DNA of 64,000 nt from assembly GCF_023721835.1 (NCBI RefSeq), contig NZ_JAMKFE010000005.1, forward strand, positions 1 to 64,000. The letters are read 5' to 3'. The first letter of the stretch is position 1. Every line of letters starts with the position of its first letter. This DNA is from Caldimonas mangrovi. Lineage in GTDB: Bacteria; Pseudomonadota; Gammaproteobacteria; Burkholderiales; Burkholderiaceae_C. This document shows, piece after piece, positions 10,701 through 20,009 of the stretch. A program made the position numbers and the translations under genes. Under the pieces are notes generated by a model, which worked only from the letters and a program-made list of their open reading frames with translations, did no database searches and was not told where the DNA came from.

Positions 10701-12494
10701 ATGGACATGTCTGCCGCGGAACTCAAGCGTGCCGCCGCCTCGACGGATGGCAAAGCCTCCCCGCAAAATACATCTCATCAAGAAGAGCTGAACGGCTCCG
10801 ACATCCTGGTGCGCTGCCTCCAGGAGGAGAACGTCAAGTACATCTGGGGCTACCCCGGAGGTGCGGTCCTCTACATCTACGACGCGCTCTACAAGCAGAA
10901 GACGATCGAGCACGTGCTCGTGCGGCACGAGCAGGCCGCGGTCCACGCGGCTGACGGCTATGCGCGAGCCACCGGTGAAGTCGGCGTGGCGCTGGTCACC
11001 TCGGGCCCGGGCGTGACGAACGCGATCACCGGCATCGCGACCGCCTACATGGACTCGATCCCGATGGTGATCGTGACCGGGCAGGTGCCGACCCCTGCCA
11101 TCGGCCTCGACGCCTTCCAGGAGTGCGACACCGTCGGCATCACACGCCCGATCGTCAAGCACAACTTCCTCGTAAAGGACGTGCGTGACTTGGCCAGAAC
11201 GCTGAAGAAAGCCTTTCACATCGCACGCACCGGTCGCCCCGGCCCGGTGGTGGTGGACATCCCGAAGGACGTGTCGCTGAAGACCACGGCCTTCGAGTAC
11301 CCCGACACGGTCGAGATGCGCTCGTACAACCCGGTGCGCAAGGGCCATGGCGGGCAGATCCGCAAGGCGGTGCAATTGCTGATGAGCGCGCGCCGGCCGT
11401 ACATCTACACCGGCGGCGGCGTGATTCTCGGCAATGCGTCGGCCGAGTTGCGCGAACTCGTCGACCTGCTGGGTTACCCCTGCACCAACACGCTGATGGG
11501 GCTGGGCGCCTATCCGTCGAGCGATCCGAAGTTCCTCGGCATGCTGGGCATGCATGGTACCTACGAAGCCAACATGACCATGCAGAACTGCGACGTTCTG
11601 CTGGCCGTGGGGGCGCGCTTCGATGACCGCGTGATCGGCAATCCGAAGCATTTCTCGTCGGTCGAGCGCAAGATCATTCACGTCGACATCGACCCGTCGT
11701 CGATCTCCAAGCGCGTGAAGGTCGACATCCCTATCGTCGGCGACGTGAAGGACGTGCTGCAAGAGTTGATCGCTCAGATCAAGGAGCAGCAGTCGCGGCC
11801 CGAGGCGCAGGCTTTGTCGGCGTGGTGGGGGCAGATCAACGAATGGCGCAAGCGTGAGTGCCTGAAGTACAAGCGTTCCACCGAGGTCATCAAGCCCCAG
11901 TACGTGGTCGAGACGTTGTGGGAGCTGACAAAGGATCGCGAGACGTACATCACGTCCGATGTCGGCCAGCATCAGATGTGGGCTGCGCAGTTCTACCGCT
12001 TCGAGGAGCCGCGTCGCTGGATCAACTCGGGCGGCCTGGGCACGATGGGCGTCGGCCTGCCGTATGCGATGGGCATCAAGCTCGCCAAGCCCGATGCCGA
12101 CGTGTTCTGTATCACCGGCGAGGGTTCGATCCAGATGTGCATCCAGGAGCTGTCGACCTGCCAGCAATACCAGACGCCGGTGAAGGTCGTGTCGCTGAAC
12201 AACGGCTATCTCGGCATGGTGCGCCAGTGGCAGCAGCTCGACTATGGCGGCCGCTACTCGCACAGCTACATGGATGCGCTGCCCGACTTCGTGAAGCTCG
12301 CCGAGGCGTATGGCCACGTCGGGCTGCTGGTCGAGAGGCCGCAGGACGTGGAGCCCGCGTTGCGCGAGGCGATGAAGCTGAAGGACCGCACGGTCTTCCT
12401 CGACGTGCGTACCGATCCGACCGAGAACGTCTGGCCGATGGTCCAGGCGGGCAAGGGCATCACGGAGATGCTGCTGGGATCCGAGGACCTCTGA
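10701..12494 (+). CDS. ilvB: Acetolactate synthase, large (catalytic) subunit
   Basis: A 597-residue ThDP- and FAD-dependent enzyme for the first common step of valine, leucine and isoleucine synthesis (2 pyruvate to acetolactate; pyruvate plus 2-oxobutyrate to acetohydroxybutyrate). The ThDP-activating Glu lies in RHEQAAVHAADGYAR. The ThDP/Mg2+ domain has GEGSIQMCIQEL followed by NNGYLGMVRQWQ. The first 30 residues are polar and poorly conserved. The ATG at 10701 has AGAAAGG six bases upstream. ilvN and ilvC follow. No leader peptide rich in Val/Leu/Ile was found in the 260 bp upstream. Confidence 0.96.
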   Translation: MDMSAAELKRAAASTDGKASPQNTSHQEELNGSDILVRCLQEENVKYIWGYPGGAVLYIYDALYKQKTIEHVLVRHEQAAVHAADGYARATGEVGVALVTSGPGVTNAITGIATAYMDSIPMVIVTGQVPTPAIGLDAFQECDTVGITRPIVKHNFLVKDVRDLARTLKKAFHIARTGRPGPVVVDIPKDVSLKTTAFEYPDTVEMRSYNPVRKGHGGQIRKAVQLLMSARRPYIYTGGGVILGNASAELRELVDLLGYPCTNTLMGLGAYPSSDPKFLGMLGMHGTYEANMTMQNCDVLLAVGARFDDRVIGNPKHFSSVERKIIHVDIDPSSISKRVKVDIPIVGDVKDVLQELIAQIKEQQSRPEAQALSAWWGQINEWRKRECLKYKRSTEVIKPQYVVETLWELTKDRETYITSDVGQHQMWAAQFYRFEEPRRWINSGGLGTMGVGLPYAMGIKLAKPDADVFCITGEGSIQMCIQELSTCQQYQTPVKVVSLNNGYLGMVRQWQQLDYGGRYSHSYMDALPDFVKLAEAYGHVGLLVERPQDVEPALREAMKLKDRTVFLDVRTDPTENVWPMVQAGKGITEMLLGSEDL

Positions 12495-12651
12495 AGGCTG
12501 GCAAGCCCGGCAAGGGTGCACCCGTTACCGCGGGGCGCCAGGCGCCGGGTGGACAGTCCACAAGGCTCGGACGAATCTTTCCATCGATCGAAAGGCGTGG
12601 CCAAGGGCCTGCGGTTACCGCCGCCGGCCTGAAGAGCGCGAACAACGACAC

Positions 12652-13143
12652 ATGAAACACATCATCGCAGTGCTGCTGGAGAACGAGCCGGGCGCTCTCT
12701 CCCGCGTGGTGGGCCTGTTTTCGGCCCGCGGCTACAACATCGAGAGCCTCACGGTCGCACCGACCGAAGACCCGTCGCTATCGCGCATGACGATCGTCAC
12801 GACCGGCTCGGACGACGTGATCGAGCAGATCACCAAGCACTTGAACCGGCTGATCGAGGTGGTGAAGGTCGTCGACCTGACCGAGGGCAGCTACACCGAG
12901 CGCGAACTCATGCTCATCAAGGTGCGCGCGGTCGGCAAGGAGCGCGAGGAGATGAAACGCATGGCCGATATCTTCCGCGGGCGCATCGTCGACGTGACCG
13001 AGAAGACCTACACGATCGAACTCACCGGCGACGCGAGCAAGCTCGACGCCTTCATCGAGGCGATCGATCGCACCTCGATCCTCGAGACCGTGCGCACCGG
13101 CACCAGCGGCATTGGCCGCGGCGAGCGCATCCTGCGCGTCTGA
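12652..13143 (+). CDS. ilvN: Acetolactate synthase, small (regulatory) subunit
   Basis: A 163-residue regulatory subunit with an N-terminal ACT domain (MKHIIAVLLENEPGALSRVV, valine-binding) and the C-terminal domain that activates the large subunit. It stimulates IlvB and confers valine feedback. It follows ilvB after 157 bp that contain short inverted repeats (GGCGCC twice, GTGGACAGTCCAC) but no open frame. In many species the gene is named ilvH. Confidence 0.95.
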   Translation: MKHIIAVLLENEPGALSRVVGLFSARGYNIESLTVAPTEDPSLSRMTIVTTGSDDVIEQITKHLNRLIEVVKVVDLTEGSYTERELMLIKVRAVGKEREEMKRMADIFRGRIVDVTEKTYTIELTGDASKLDAFIEAIDRTSILETVRTGTSGIGRGERILRV

Positions 13144-13153
13144 ACCCCTTACC

Positions 13154-14285
<1,132 letters not shown>

Positions 14286-14304
14286 TCGCCACACGGTGCG
14301 ACGA

Positions 14305-14333
14305 AAAGCCGCGGCCCCGTCCGCGGCTTTTTT
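14305..14333 (+). terminator. ilvC terminator
   Basis: A perfect 10-bp stem AAAGCCGCGG/CCGCGGCTTT with a 6-base loop and a TTTTTT tail lies 19 bp after ilvC. It separates the ilv genes from pssA. The following 200 bp to pssA hold no recognisable gene. Confidence 0.93.
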
Positions 14334-14539
14334 GTTGCGGGGCTGTTGTATTCTCGCGCCCATGACCTTTCCAGTATGGCGACCCTGGTGCTCCGGTGCG
14401 GGCGCACCCTTTGCTAGCTACTCGGAGGCGAGACCTCGAACGAGCGCCGACGCAGCCGACGCGCTGTGACGGCGGCTGAACGGGCGCGGGCCTCACGCGG
14501 GCGCCGCGCGTTCTCTTCCTTCCACGCCGGAAGACCGAC

Positions 14540-15364
14540 ATGAACGATATGCAGGATCCTCAGCCGAGCCCCTCCGCCGAGGTGATACGGCCCCGCCGCA
14601 AGGGCATCTACATCCTTCCGAACCTGTTCACGCTGGCGGCGCTGTTCGCCGGCTTCTACGCGGTTGTGATGGCAATGAACGGGCGTTTCGACCTGGCGGC
14701 TGTCGGCATCTTCAGCGCGGCCGTACTCGACAGCCTCGATGGCCGGGTCGCGCGCATGACCAACACGCAGAGCACCTTCGGCGAGCAGATGGACAGTTTG
14801 TCGGACATGGTGTCCTTCGGCGCTGCGCCCTCGCTCATAATCTACGAGTGGGCGCTGCAAGGCCTCGGCAAGCTGGGCTGGCTCGCGGCCTTTGTCTACT
14901 GCGCGGGGGCCGCGCTGCGGCTGGCGCGCTTCAACACCAACATCGGCGTCGTCGACAAGCGCTTCTTCCAGGGTCTGCCCAGCCCGGCTGCTGCCGCGAT
15001 GGTGATCGGGCTGGTCTGGGTGATGGACGACATGGGCTACAAGGGGGTCGAGCACATCGCGTGGCTGGCCTGGACGGCCTTCGGCTTCACCGTCTATGCC
15101 GGGCTGACGATGGTGACCAACGTGCCGTTCTACAGCTTCAAGGACGTGAGCTTCAAGCGGACCGTGCCGTTCATTGTGATCGTCGCGATCGCGCTCGGCT
15201 TCGCCGTCGTGGCCTACGACCCGCCGCGGGTGCTGTTCGGGCTGTTTGTTGTCTATGGGGTGTCGGGTTATGTGGTCTATGCGATCCGCAAGTCGAAGGG
15301 CACGCCCGTCAGCGTGATCGCGACGTCGACCGAAGAGCCCGACGAGAAGGGCCTGCATCAGTGA
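14540..15364 (+). CDS. pssA: CDP-diacylglycerol--serine O-phosphatidyltransferase
   Basis: A 274-residue polytopic membrane enzyme that makes phosphatidylserine from CDP-diacylglycerol and serine. The CDP-alcohol phosphatidyltransferase motif is complete: D67-G-x2-A71-R72-x8-G81-x3-D85-x3-D89. Six to eight hydrophobic segments follow, and the C-terminal tail is short and polar. In many Burkholderiales psd (phosphatidylserine decarboxylase) lies between ilvC and pssA; here there is only about 250 bp of non-coding sequence. Confidence 0.95.
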   Translation: MNDMQDPQPSPSAEVIRPRRKGIYILPNLFTLAALFAGFYAVVMAMNGRFDLAAVGIFSAAVLDSLDGRVARMTNTQSTFGEQMDSLSDMVSFGAAPSLIIYEWALQGLGKLGWLAAFVYCAGAALRLARFNTNIGVVDKRFFQGLPSPAAAAMVIGLVWVMDDMGYKGVEHIAWLAWTAFGFTVYAGLTMVTNVPFYSFKDVSFKRTVPFIVIVAIALGFAVVAYDPPRVLFGLFVVYGVSGYVVYAIRKSKGTPVSVIATSTEEPDEKGLHQ

Positions 15365-15389
15365 GCCGCCGGGGAGTTGCCGCGCGTCG

Positions 15390-15416
15390 TTGTACCGGTT
15401 GCGTGCGTGGTATATT
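15390..15416 (+). promoter_or_regulatory. Predicted leuA leader promoter (extended -10)
   Basis: The -10 element TATATT (15411-15416) is preceded by TG-n, giving an extended -10. A -35-like TTGTAC lies at 15390-15395 with a short 15-bp spacer. The A of the leader ATG is the eighth base after the -10, so transcription could begin at or next to that codon. Confidence 0.62.
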
Positions 15417-15423
15417 GGCCGCC

Positions 15424-15483
15424 ATGTCGATACACATGGCCGCCATCTCGCTAGGACTTCTAGGAGTGCTTCGGGCGCGCTGA
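15424..15483 (+). CDS. leuL: leu operon leader peptide
   Basis: A 19-codon frame, MSIHMAAISLGLLGVLRAR, ends in TGA. Its four leucine codons are CTA, CTT, CTA and CTT, all rare in this GC-rich genome where CTG and CTC dominate, and two GGA codons and an ATA add slow codons. It lies just after a promoter-like element and 27 bp before an intrinsic terminator that precedes leuA. This is the classic layout of transcription attenuation by leucine supply. No Shine-Dalgarno is seen; initiation at 15424 could be leaderless, and an in-frame ATG at 15436 is an alternative. Confidence 0.75.
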   Translation: MSIHMAAISLGLLGVLRAR

Positions 15484-15510
15484 TGAGACACGTCTAGGTT
15501 TTCAAGCATC

Positions 15511-15545
15511 AACGGCCCGCAAGCGCACAGCTGGCGGGCCGTTTT
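15511..15545 (+). terminator. leuA attenuator terminator
   Basis: AACGGCCCGC (15511-15520) pairs perfectly with GCGGGCCGTT (15534-15543) around a 13-base loop, ending in TTTT. It stands between the leucine-rich leader peptide and leuA. The leader's CGGGC (in ctt-cgg-gcg) could pair with the GCCCG of the left arm and act as antiterminator when ribosomes stall at the Leu codons; that pairing is inferred. Confidence 0.82.
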
Positions 15546-15588
15546 GCATTGGTTCTCGCAATCCCGGCATCCACATACGGAGTTCATC

Positions 15589-17130
15589 ATGGCCGACAAG
15601 CTGATCATTTTCGACACGACCTTGCGTGACGGCGAGCAGTCGCCCGGCGCCTCGATGACGAAGGACGAGAAGCTGCGGATCGCCCGCCAGCTCGAGCGGA
15701 TGCGTGTCGACGTGATCGAGGCGGGGTTCGCTGCCTCTTCCAACGGCGACTTCGAGGCGGTCAAGGCGATTGCGGACGTGGTGAAGGAGTCGACGGTGTG
15801 TTCGCTGGCTCGCGCCAACGATCGCGACATCGCCCGCGCGGCCGAGGCGCTGAAGGGCGCCCGCTCGGCACGCATCCATACCTTCATCGCGACCAGCCCG
15901 TTGCACATGGAGAAGAAGCTGCGCATGACGCCTGATCAGGTGTTCGAGCAGGCCAAGCTGGCGGTGCGCTTCGCGAAGAACCTGACGGGCGACGTCGAGT
16001 TCTCGCCTGAGGACGGCTACCGTTCGGAAGTCGACTTTCTGTGCCGGGTGCTCGAGGCCGTGATTGCCGAGGGCGCAACGACGATCAACATCCCTGACAC
16101 CGTCGGCTATGCGATTCCCGAGCTCTATGGCAACTTCATCAAGACGCTGCGCGAGCGCATTCCCAACGCCGACAAGGCGGTGTGGTCGGTGCACTGCCAC
16201 AACGATCTCGGCATGGCCGTCGCGAACTCGCTGGCCGGCGTGAAGATCGGCGGTGCACGCCAGATCGAATGCACGATCAACGGCCTGGGCGAGCGCGCGG
16301 GCAACTGCGCGCTCGAAGAGGTGGTGATGGCGATGCGCACGCGGCGCGACTACTTCGGGCTGGAACTCGGGATTGATACCTCGCAAATTGTGCCGGCCTC
16401 GCGGCTCGTGTCGCAGACAACGGGCTTCGTCGTGCAGCCGAACAAGGCCGTGGTCGGTGCGAACGCCTTCGCGCATGCTTCGGGCATTCACCAGGACGGC
16501 GTGCTGAAGGCGCGAGACACCTACGAGATCATGCGTGCCGAGGACGTCGGCTGGGCGGCCAACAAGATCGTGCTGGGCAAGCTGTCGGGCCGCAATGCAT
16601 TCAAGCAGCGTCTGCAGGAGTTGGGGATCGAACTCGATTCCGAAAGCGAGATCAACGCTGCGTTCGCCAAGTTCAAGGAACTGGCAGACCGCAAGAGCGA
16701 GATCTTCGACGAGGACATCATCGCGTTGGTGAGCGACGAGAGCGTGACCAGCGAACACGAGCACTATCGGCTGTTGGCACTGTCGCAACGCTCCGAAATG
16801 GGGGAGCGGCCACATGCCAAAGTGGCGTTTGCCGTCGGCGAGCAGGAGTTTCACGCCGAAAGCGACGGCAACGGCCCGGTTGATGCGAGCCTCAAGGCGA
16901 TCGAGACCAAGGTGCAAAGTGGCGCCGAAATGCTCCTCTATTCGGTCAATGCAATCACCTCTGGCAGCACAGAATCGCAGGGTGAAGTGACGGTCCGGCT
17001 GCAGCATGGCGGGCGGGTCGTCAACGGTGTCGGTGCGGATCCGGACATCGTGGTGGCGTCGGCCAAGGCCTATCTGGCGGCGCTGAACAAGTTGCACAGC
17101 AAGTCCGAACGCGTGGCGGCTCAGGGTTGA
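15589..17130 (+). CDS. leuA: 2-isopropylmalate synthase
   Basis: A 513-residue first enzyme of leucine synthesis: acetyl-CoA + 2-oxoisovalerate to 2-isopropylmalate. The N-terminal TIM barrel has [11 protein letters not shown] (catalytic Arg/Asp), the metal ligands in HCHND, and GIHQDG. The C-terminal LeuA dimer domain mediates leucine feedback. The ATG at 15589 has CGGAG six bases upstream; an earlier start at 15544 would overlap the attenuator and is rejected. Confidence 0.97.
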   Translation: MADKLIIFDTTLRDGEQSPGASMTKDEKLRIARQLERMRVDVIEAGFAASSNGDFEAVKAIADVVKESTVCSLARANDRDIARAAEALKGARSARIHTFIATSPLHMEKKLRMTPDQVFEQAKLAVRFAKNLTGDVEFSPEDGYRSEVDFLCRVLEAVIAEGATTINIPDTVGYAIPELYGNFIKTLRERIPNADKAVWSVHCHNDLGMAVANSLAGVKIGGARQIECTINGLGERAGNCALEEVVMAMRTRRDYFGLELGIDTSQIVPASRLVSQTTGFVVQPNKAVVGANAFAHASGIHQDGVLKARDTYEIMRAEDVGWAANKIVLGKLSGRNAFKQRLQELGIELDSESEINAAFAKFKELADRKSEIFDEDIIALVSDESVTSEHEHYRLLALSQRSEMGERPHAKVAFAVGEQEFHAESDGNGPVDASLKAIETKVQSGAEMLLYSVNAITSGSTESQGEVTVRLQHGGRVVNGVGADPDIVVASAKAYLAALNKLHSKSERVAAQG

Positions 17131-17190
17131 CCCGGTGTGAATTTTTGACGTTCACCCGAGACTTGAGAAAGAACGTGTAAGTTTTTGATC

Positions 17191-17219
17191 TTGCGCGGCT
17201 TTTTCCCTTCGCCTACACT
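17191..17219 (+). promoter_or_regulatory. Predicted promoter of pbpG
   Basis: TTGCGC (17191-17196) and TACACT (17214-17219) are separated by exactly 17 bp. The element lies 28 bp upstream of the predicted GTG start. Confidence 0.55.
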
Positions 17220-17246
17220 CGGTTCGCCAAGCTGTTGGAGGTTGCC

Positions 17247-18362
17247 GTGTCGGCGTTGGGCAAGTTGTTCGGGTTTCGTTGGTGGGCTTCACTGATGGTC
17301 GCATGCATGTTGGCCACCGGCTCGGCCTCGGCCGCAGCGGCGGCCAAGAAGTCCGAATCGAAACGGGCCACCGCGACCAGCGTGGCCAAAAAGCCGGCCG
17401 GCAAGCGGTCGACCTCGGTCAACCGGGCGGTTCGGGTGAAGGCGTCGAGCCGCGCCAAGCAGCGTGTGCGCTCGGCGGCCCGGGGGGGCGCGAATGTGCG
17501 CCGTGCCTCGGTCGTCGTTCCCGCGCGGTTGTCGTATGGGCAGGTCTATGGTCTGCATGAGACGGCAGACCCCCTCGATCTGAAATCCAGCGTTGCGCTG
17601 GTGCTCGACCAGGAGACCAATGAGGTCCTGCTCAGCAAGAATTCCCAGGCGGTGCTGCCGATCGCGTCTCTGACCAAGCTGATGACCGCGCTGGTCGTCA
17701 TCGAGGCGCAACAGCCGCTCGACGAAGTCCTCACGATCACGGCGGAAGATATCGACACCGAGAAGGGCAGCAGCTCACGGCTGGCGCTCGGCACGGAGCT
17801 CACTCGTGGTGAGATGCTGCACCTGGCGTTGATGTCGTCCGAGAACCGGGCTGCCAATGCACTCGGTCGGCACTTTCCCGGCGGCTTGGCGGCTTTCGTT
17901 ACCGCGATGAACCACAAGGCGGCCGAGTTGGGCATGCAAGATACGCGCTACGTCGAGCCGACGGGCCTGTCGAGCCGCAATCAATCGAGCGCCCGGGATC
18001 TGGCAACCCTGGTGAAAACTGCGCACCATTACCCCTTGATCCGTGAACTCTCGACCTCCCCGGAGTACGAGGTGGCGGTCGGCAAGCGCCACCTGCAGTA
18101 CCGCAATACCAACGGGCTGGTGTTCAATCCGACCTGGGAGATCGGCCTGCAGAAGACGGGCTACATCTCTGAAGCAGGGCGTTGCCTGGTCATGCAGGCC
18201 CAGTTGGCGGGACGCAAGCTGATCATGGTGTTCCTGGACTCGACAGGCCGCTATTCCCGCATCGGCGATGCCGAGCGGGTGCGCAAGTGGCTCGAAGAGC
18301 TGTCGTTGTCCGAAGAGCCGGAGATGCCGGATACCGAAGTGTTGCCCCGCGTCACCTCGTGA
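17247..18362 (+). CDS. pbpG: D-alanyl-D-alanine endopeptidase, PBP7/8 type
   Basis: A 371-residue periplasmic serine peptidase that cleaves D-Ala-meso-DAP cross-links in peptidoglycan (S11 family). All three active-site motifs are present: S141-L-T-K144, S198-E-N200 and K303-T-G305. An N-terminal signal peptide (hydrophobic around residues 12-30, A-rich cleavage region) is followed by a basic Lys/Arg/Ser-rich linker to about residue 90 that is longer than in E. coli PBP7. The GTG at 17247 has TTGGAGG five bases upstream; a TTG at 17235 would start inside that ribosome-binding site. Confidence 0.92.
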   Translation: MSALGKLFGFRWWASLMVACMLATGSASAAAAAKKSESKRATATSVAKKPAGKRSTSVNRAVRVKASSRAKQRVRSAARGGANVRRASVVVPARLSYGQVYGLHETADPLDLKSSVALVLDQETNEVLLSKNSQAVLPIASLTKLMTALVVIEAQQPLDEVLTITAEDIDTEKGSSSRLALGTELTRGEMLHLALMSSENRAANALGRHFPGGLAAFVTAMNHKAAELGMQDTRYVEPTGLSSRNQSSARDLATLVKTAHHYPLIRELSTSPEYEVAVGKRHLQYRNTNGLVFNPTWEIGLQKTGYISEAGRCLVMQAQLAGRKLIMVFLDSTGRYSRIGDAERVRKWLEELSLSEEPEMPDTEVLPRVTS

Positions 18363-18387
18363 CCCAGCTCCAGAAGATCGATCAGCG

Positions 18388-18417
18388 CAAGCCCGGCCGC
18401 CGCCGGGCTTGTTCGTT
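18388..18417 (+). terminator. pbpG terminator
   Basis: A 9-bp stem AAGCCCGGC/GCCGGGCTT with a CGCC loop is followed by a T-rich tail (GTTCGTTTTC). It lies between converging pbpG and the IclR gene. Confidence 0.8.
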
Positions 18418-18427
18418 TTCCGGCGCT

Positions 18428-19195
18428 TCAGCGCCGGTGGCCAAGTGACGCGGAGATTTGCGCTGCCGTCGCCGTCAGGCGCTCCATCCAGCTTTCCTCC
18501 AGGCGGTCGGCAGGCGCCGAGATCGACAGCCCGGCCACCAACTTGCCCTGGTCGTCATGGATGCCGGCGGCCATGCAGCGCACGCCCAGCTCCAGTTCTT
18601 CGTTGTCGCGCGCGGTGCCGTACTGCTTGACCTTCGACAACTCGCGCTCCAGCGCCGCCAGGTCGGTGATGCTGTTGCGCGTGTGCCCGGCGAGACCGGT
18701 CCGGGTCGCATAGGCGCGCACCCGCTGCGGGTCGTCGTTGGCCAGGAAGAGCTTGCCGACGGAGGTCAGGTGCAAGGGCGCGCGCCCACCGACAGCGCGC
18801 ACCACCTGCATGCCGGAGCGCTCGCTGTAAGTGCGCTCGATGTAGACGATTTCATCGCCCTGGCGTACCGACAGGTTGACCGGTTGGTGCGTCAGCTTGT
18901 GCAATTCGCGCATCGGCGCCAGCGCGGCATCGCGCACGTCCAGCCGCGCTTTCACCAGGTTGCCCAGTTCCAGCAGCCGCATGCCGAGCCGATAGCTGCC
19001 GGCCTCGGGCCGGTCGACGAAGCGGCCGAGTGCAAGGTCGTTCAGGATGCGGTGTGCGGTCGACGGGTGCAGGCCCGTTTGCTCGCTGATCTGCTTCAAC
19101 GAGACGGGATCCTGGTGTGCGGCAAGCACATCCAGCAGTGAAAACATCCGCTCCAGGACCTGGATGGTAGGGGAACTGCCCTCGGTCTTTTTCAT
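18428..19195 (-). CDS. IclR family transcriptional regulator
   Basis: A 255-residue regulator. Its N-terminal winged helix (SLKQISEQTGLHPSTAHRILNDL, about residues 30-55) precedes a C-terminal IclR effector domain with the family end motif GLSISAPADR. It is divergent from lutAB over an 88-bp gap that holds a perfect palindrome, so it probably controls lutAB and itself. The effector is not readable from the sequence; lactate or a related 2-hydroxyacid is a guess from the neighbours. Confidence 0.9.
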   Translation of the reverse strand: MKKTEGSSPTIQVLERMFSLLDVLAAHQDPVSLKQISEQTGLHPSTAHRILNDLALGRFVDRPEAGSYRLGMRLLELGNLVKARLDVRDAALAPMRELHKLTHQPVNLSVRQGDEIVYIERTYSERSGMQVVRAVGGRAPLHLTSVGKLFLANDDPQRVRAYATRTGLAGHTRNSITDLAALERELSKVKQYGTARDNEELELGVRCMAAGIHDDQGKLVAGLSISAPADRLEESWMERLTATAAQISASLGHRR

Positions 19196-19196
19196 G

Positions 19197-19213
19197 TGAG
19201 AGATTTTCTCTCA
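19197..19213. promoter_or_regulatory. Candidate IclR operator palindrome
   Basis: A perfect 7-3-7 palindrome TGAGAGATTTTCTCTCA lies 1 bp upstream of the IclR start codon in the divergent IclR/lutA intergenic region. Size and placement suit an autoregulatory operator. A weaker palindrome, CCTCGGGTGC-CAA-GCACGAGG, lies closer to lutA. Confidence 0.55.
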
Positions 19214-19283
19214 GTTTGGGCGTTTTTTGCATCGCGAAAACCTCGGGTGCCAAGCACGAGGCGCGCACCCATAATCGACCGGC

Positions 19284-20006
19284 ATGAAAGTCGGTTTTTT
19301 CATCACCTGCCTGGTGGATCTCATGCGTCCCGGAATCGGGCTGGCCGCTGTGCGGCTGATCGAGGCGGCGGGCTTCGAGGTCGAGGTGCCGATGGCGCAG
19401 ACCTGCTGCGGCCAGCCGGCGTACAACTCGGGCGACCGCGAGACGGCGCAGGCACTGGCGCGCAAGCTGCTCGACGAGTTCGAGCGCCACGACTATGTCG
19501 TGATGCCGTCAGGCTCGTGCGGCGGGATGGTGCGCACGCACTACGCTGACCTGTTCGCCGACGATCCGGAACTCAGCTACCGCTACGCGCAGCTGCAGCC
19601 CAAGGTCTACGAATTGGCGCAGTTCCTGACAGAGGTGGCGTGCGTCGCGAGCGTGCCGGGGCGCTTCGAGGGCGCCGTGACGTATCACGACTCCTGCGCG
19701 GGCTTGCGGGAATTGGGGGTCAAGCAGCAGCCGCGTGCGCTGCTGAAGCTGACCGGCGCGACGCTGAAGGAAATGGAGCACTGCGAGCAGTGCTGCGGTT
19801 TCGGCGGGACCTTCTCGGTGAAGTACGGCAACATTTCGTCGGCGATTGTCGATGAGAAGTGCGAGCACATCGTTGCCAGCGGCACGCAGGCGGTCGTCCT
19901 CGGCGATCTGGGCTGCATGCTGAACATCGAAGGCCGGCTGCGGCGCCGGGGCAACGAGAGCACCCGCGTGATCCACATCGCCGAGATCCTGGCAGGGGAG
20001 TGCTGA
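19284..20006 (+). CDS. lutA: LutA-type (Fe-S)-binding protein, L-lactate oxidation
   Basis: A 240-residue protein with two cysteine-rich CCG domains (TCCGQPAYNSG near residue 40, CEQCCGFGGTFS near residue 170) of the LutA/heterodisulfide reductase type. With LutB and LutC it forms an iron-sulfur complex that oxidises L-lactate to pyruvate. lutB follows after 3 bp. lutC is not found next to it, nor is a lactate permease. Divergent from an IclR regulator. Confidence 0.88.
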   Translation: MKVGFFITCLVDLMRPGIGLAAVRLIEAAGFEVEVPMAQTCCGQPAYNSGDRETAQALARKLLDEFERHDYVVMPSGSCGGMVRTHYADLFADDPELSYRYAQLQPKVYELAQFLTEVACVASVPGRFEGAVTYHDSCAGLRELGVKQQPRALLKLTGATLKEMEHCEQCCGFGGTFSVKYGNISSAIVDEKCEHIVASGTQAVVLGDLGCMLNIEGRLRRRGNESTRVIHIAEILAGEC

Positions 20007-20009
20007 AGC

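Noticed and set aside
14848-15483. 211-codon plus-strand frame ending with the leu leader
   Set aside because: Most of it overlaps pssA in another frame; only the last 20 codons (the leader peptide) are meaningful.
17134-17157. Possible leuA terminator (GGTGTGAA...TTCACC)
   Set aside because: The stem has a bulge and no T run follows, so it was not listed.
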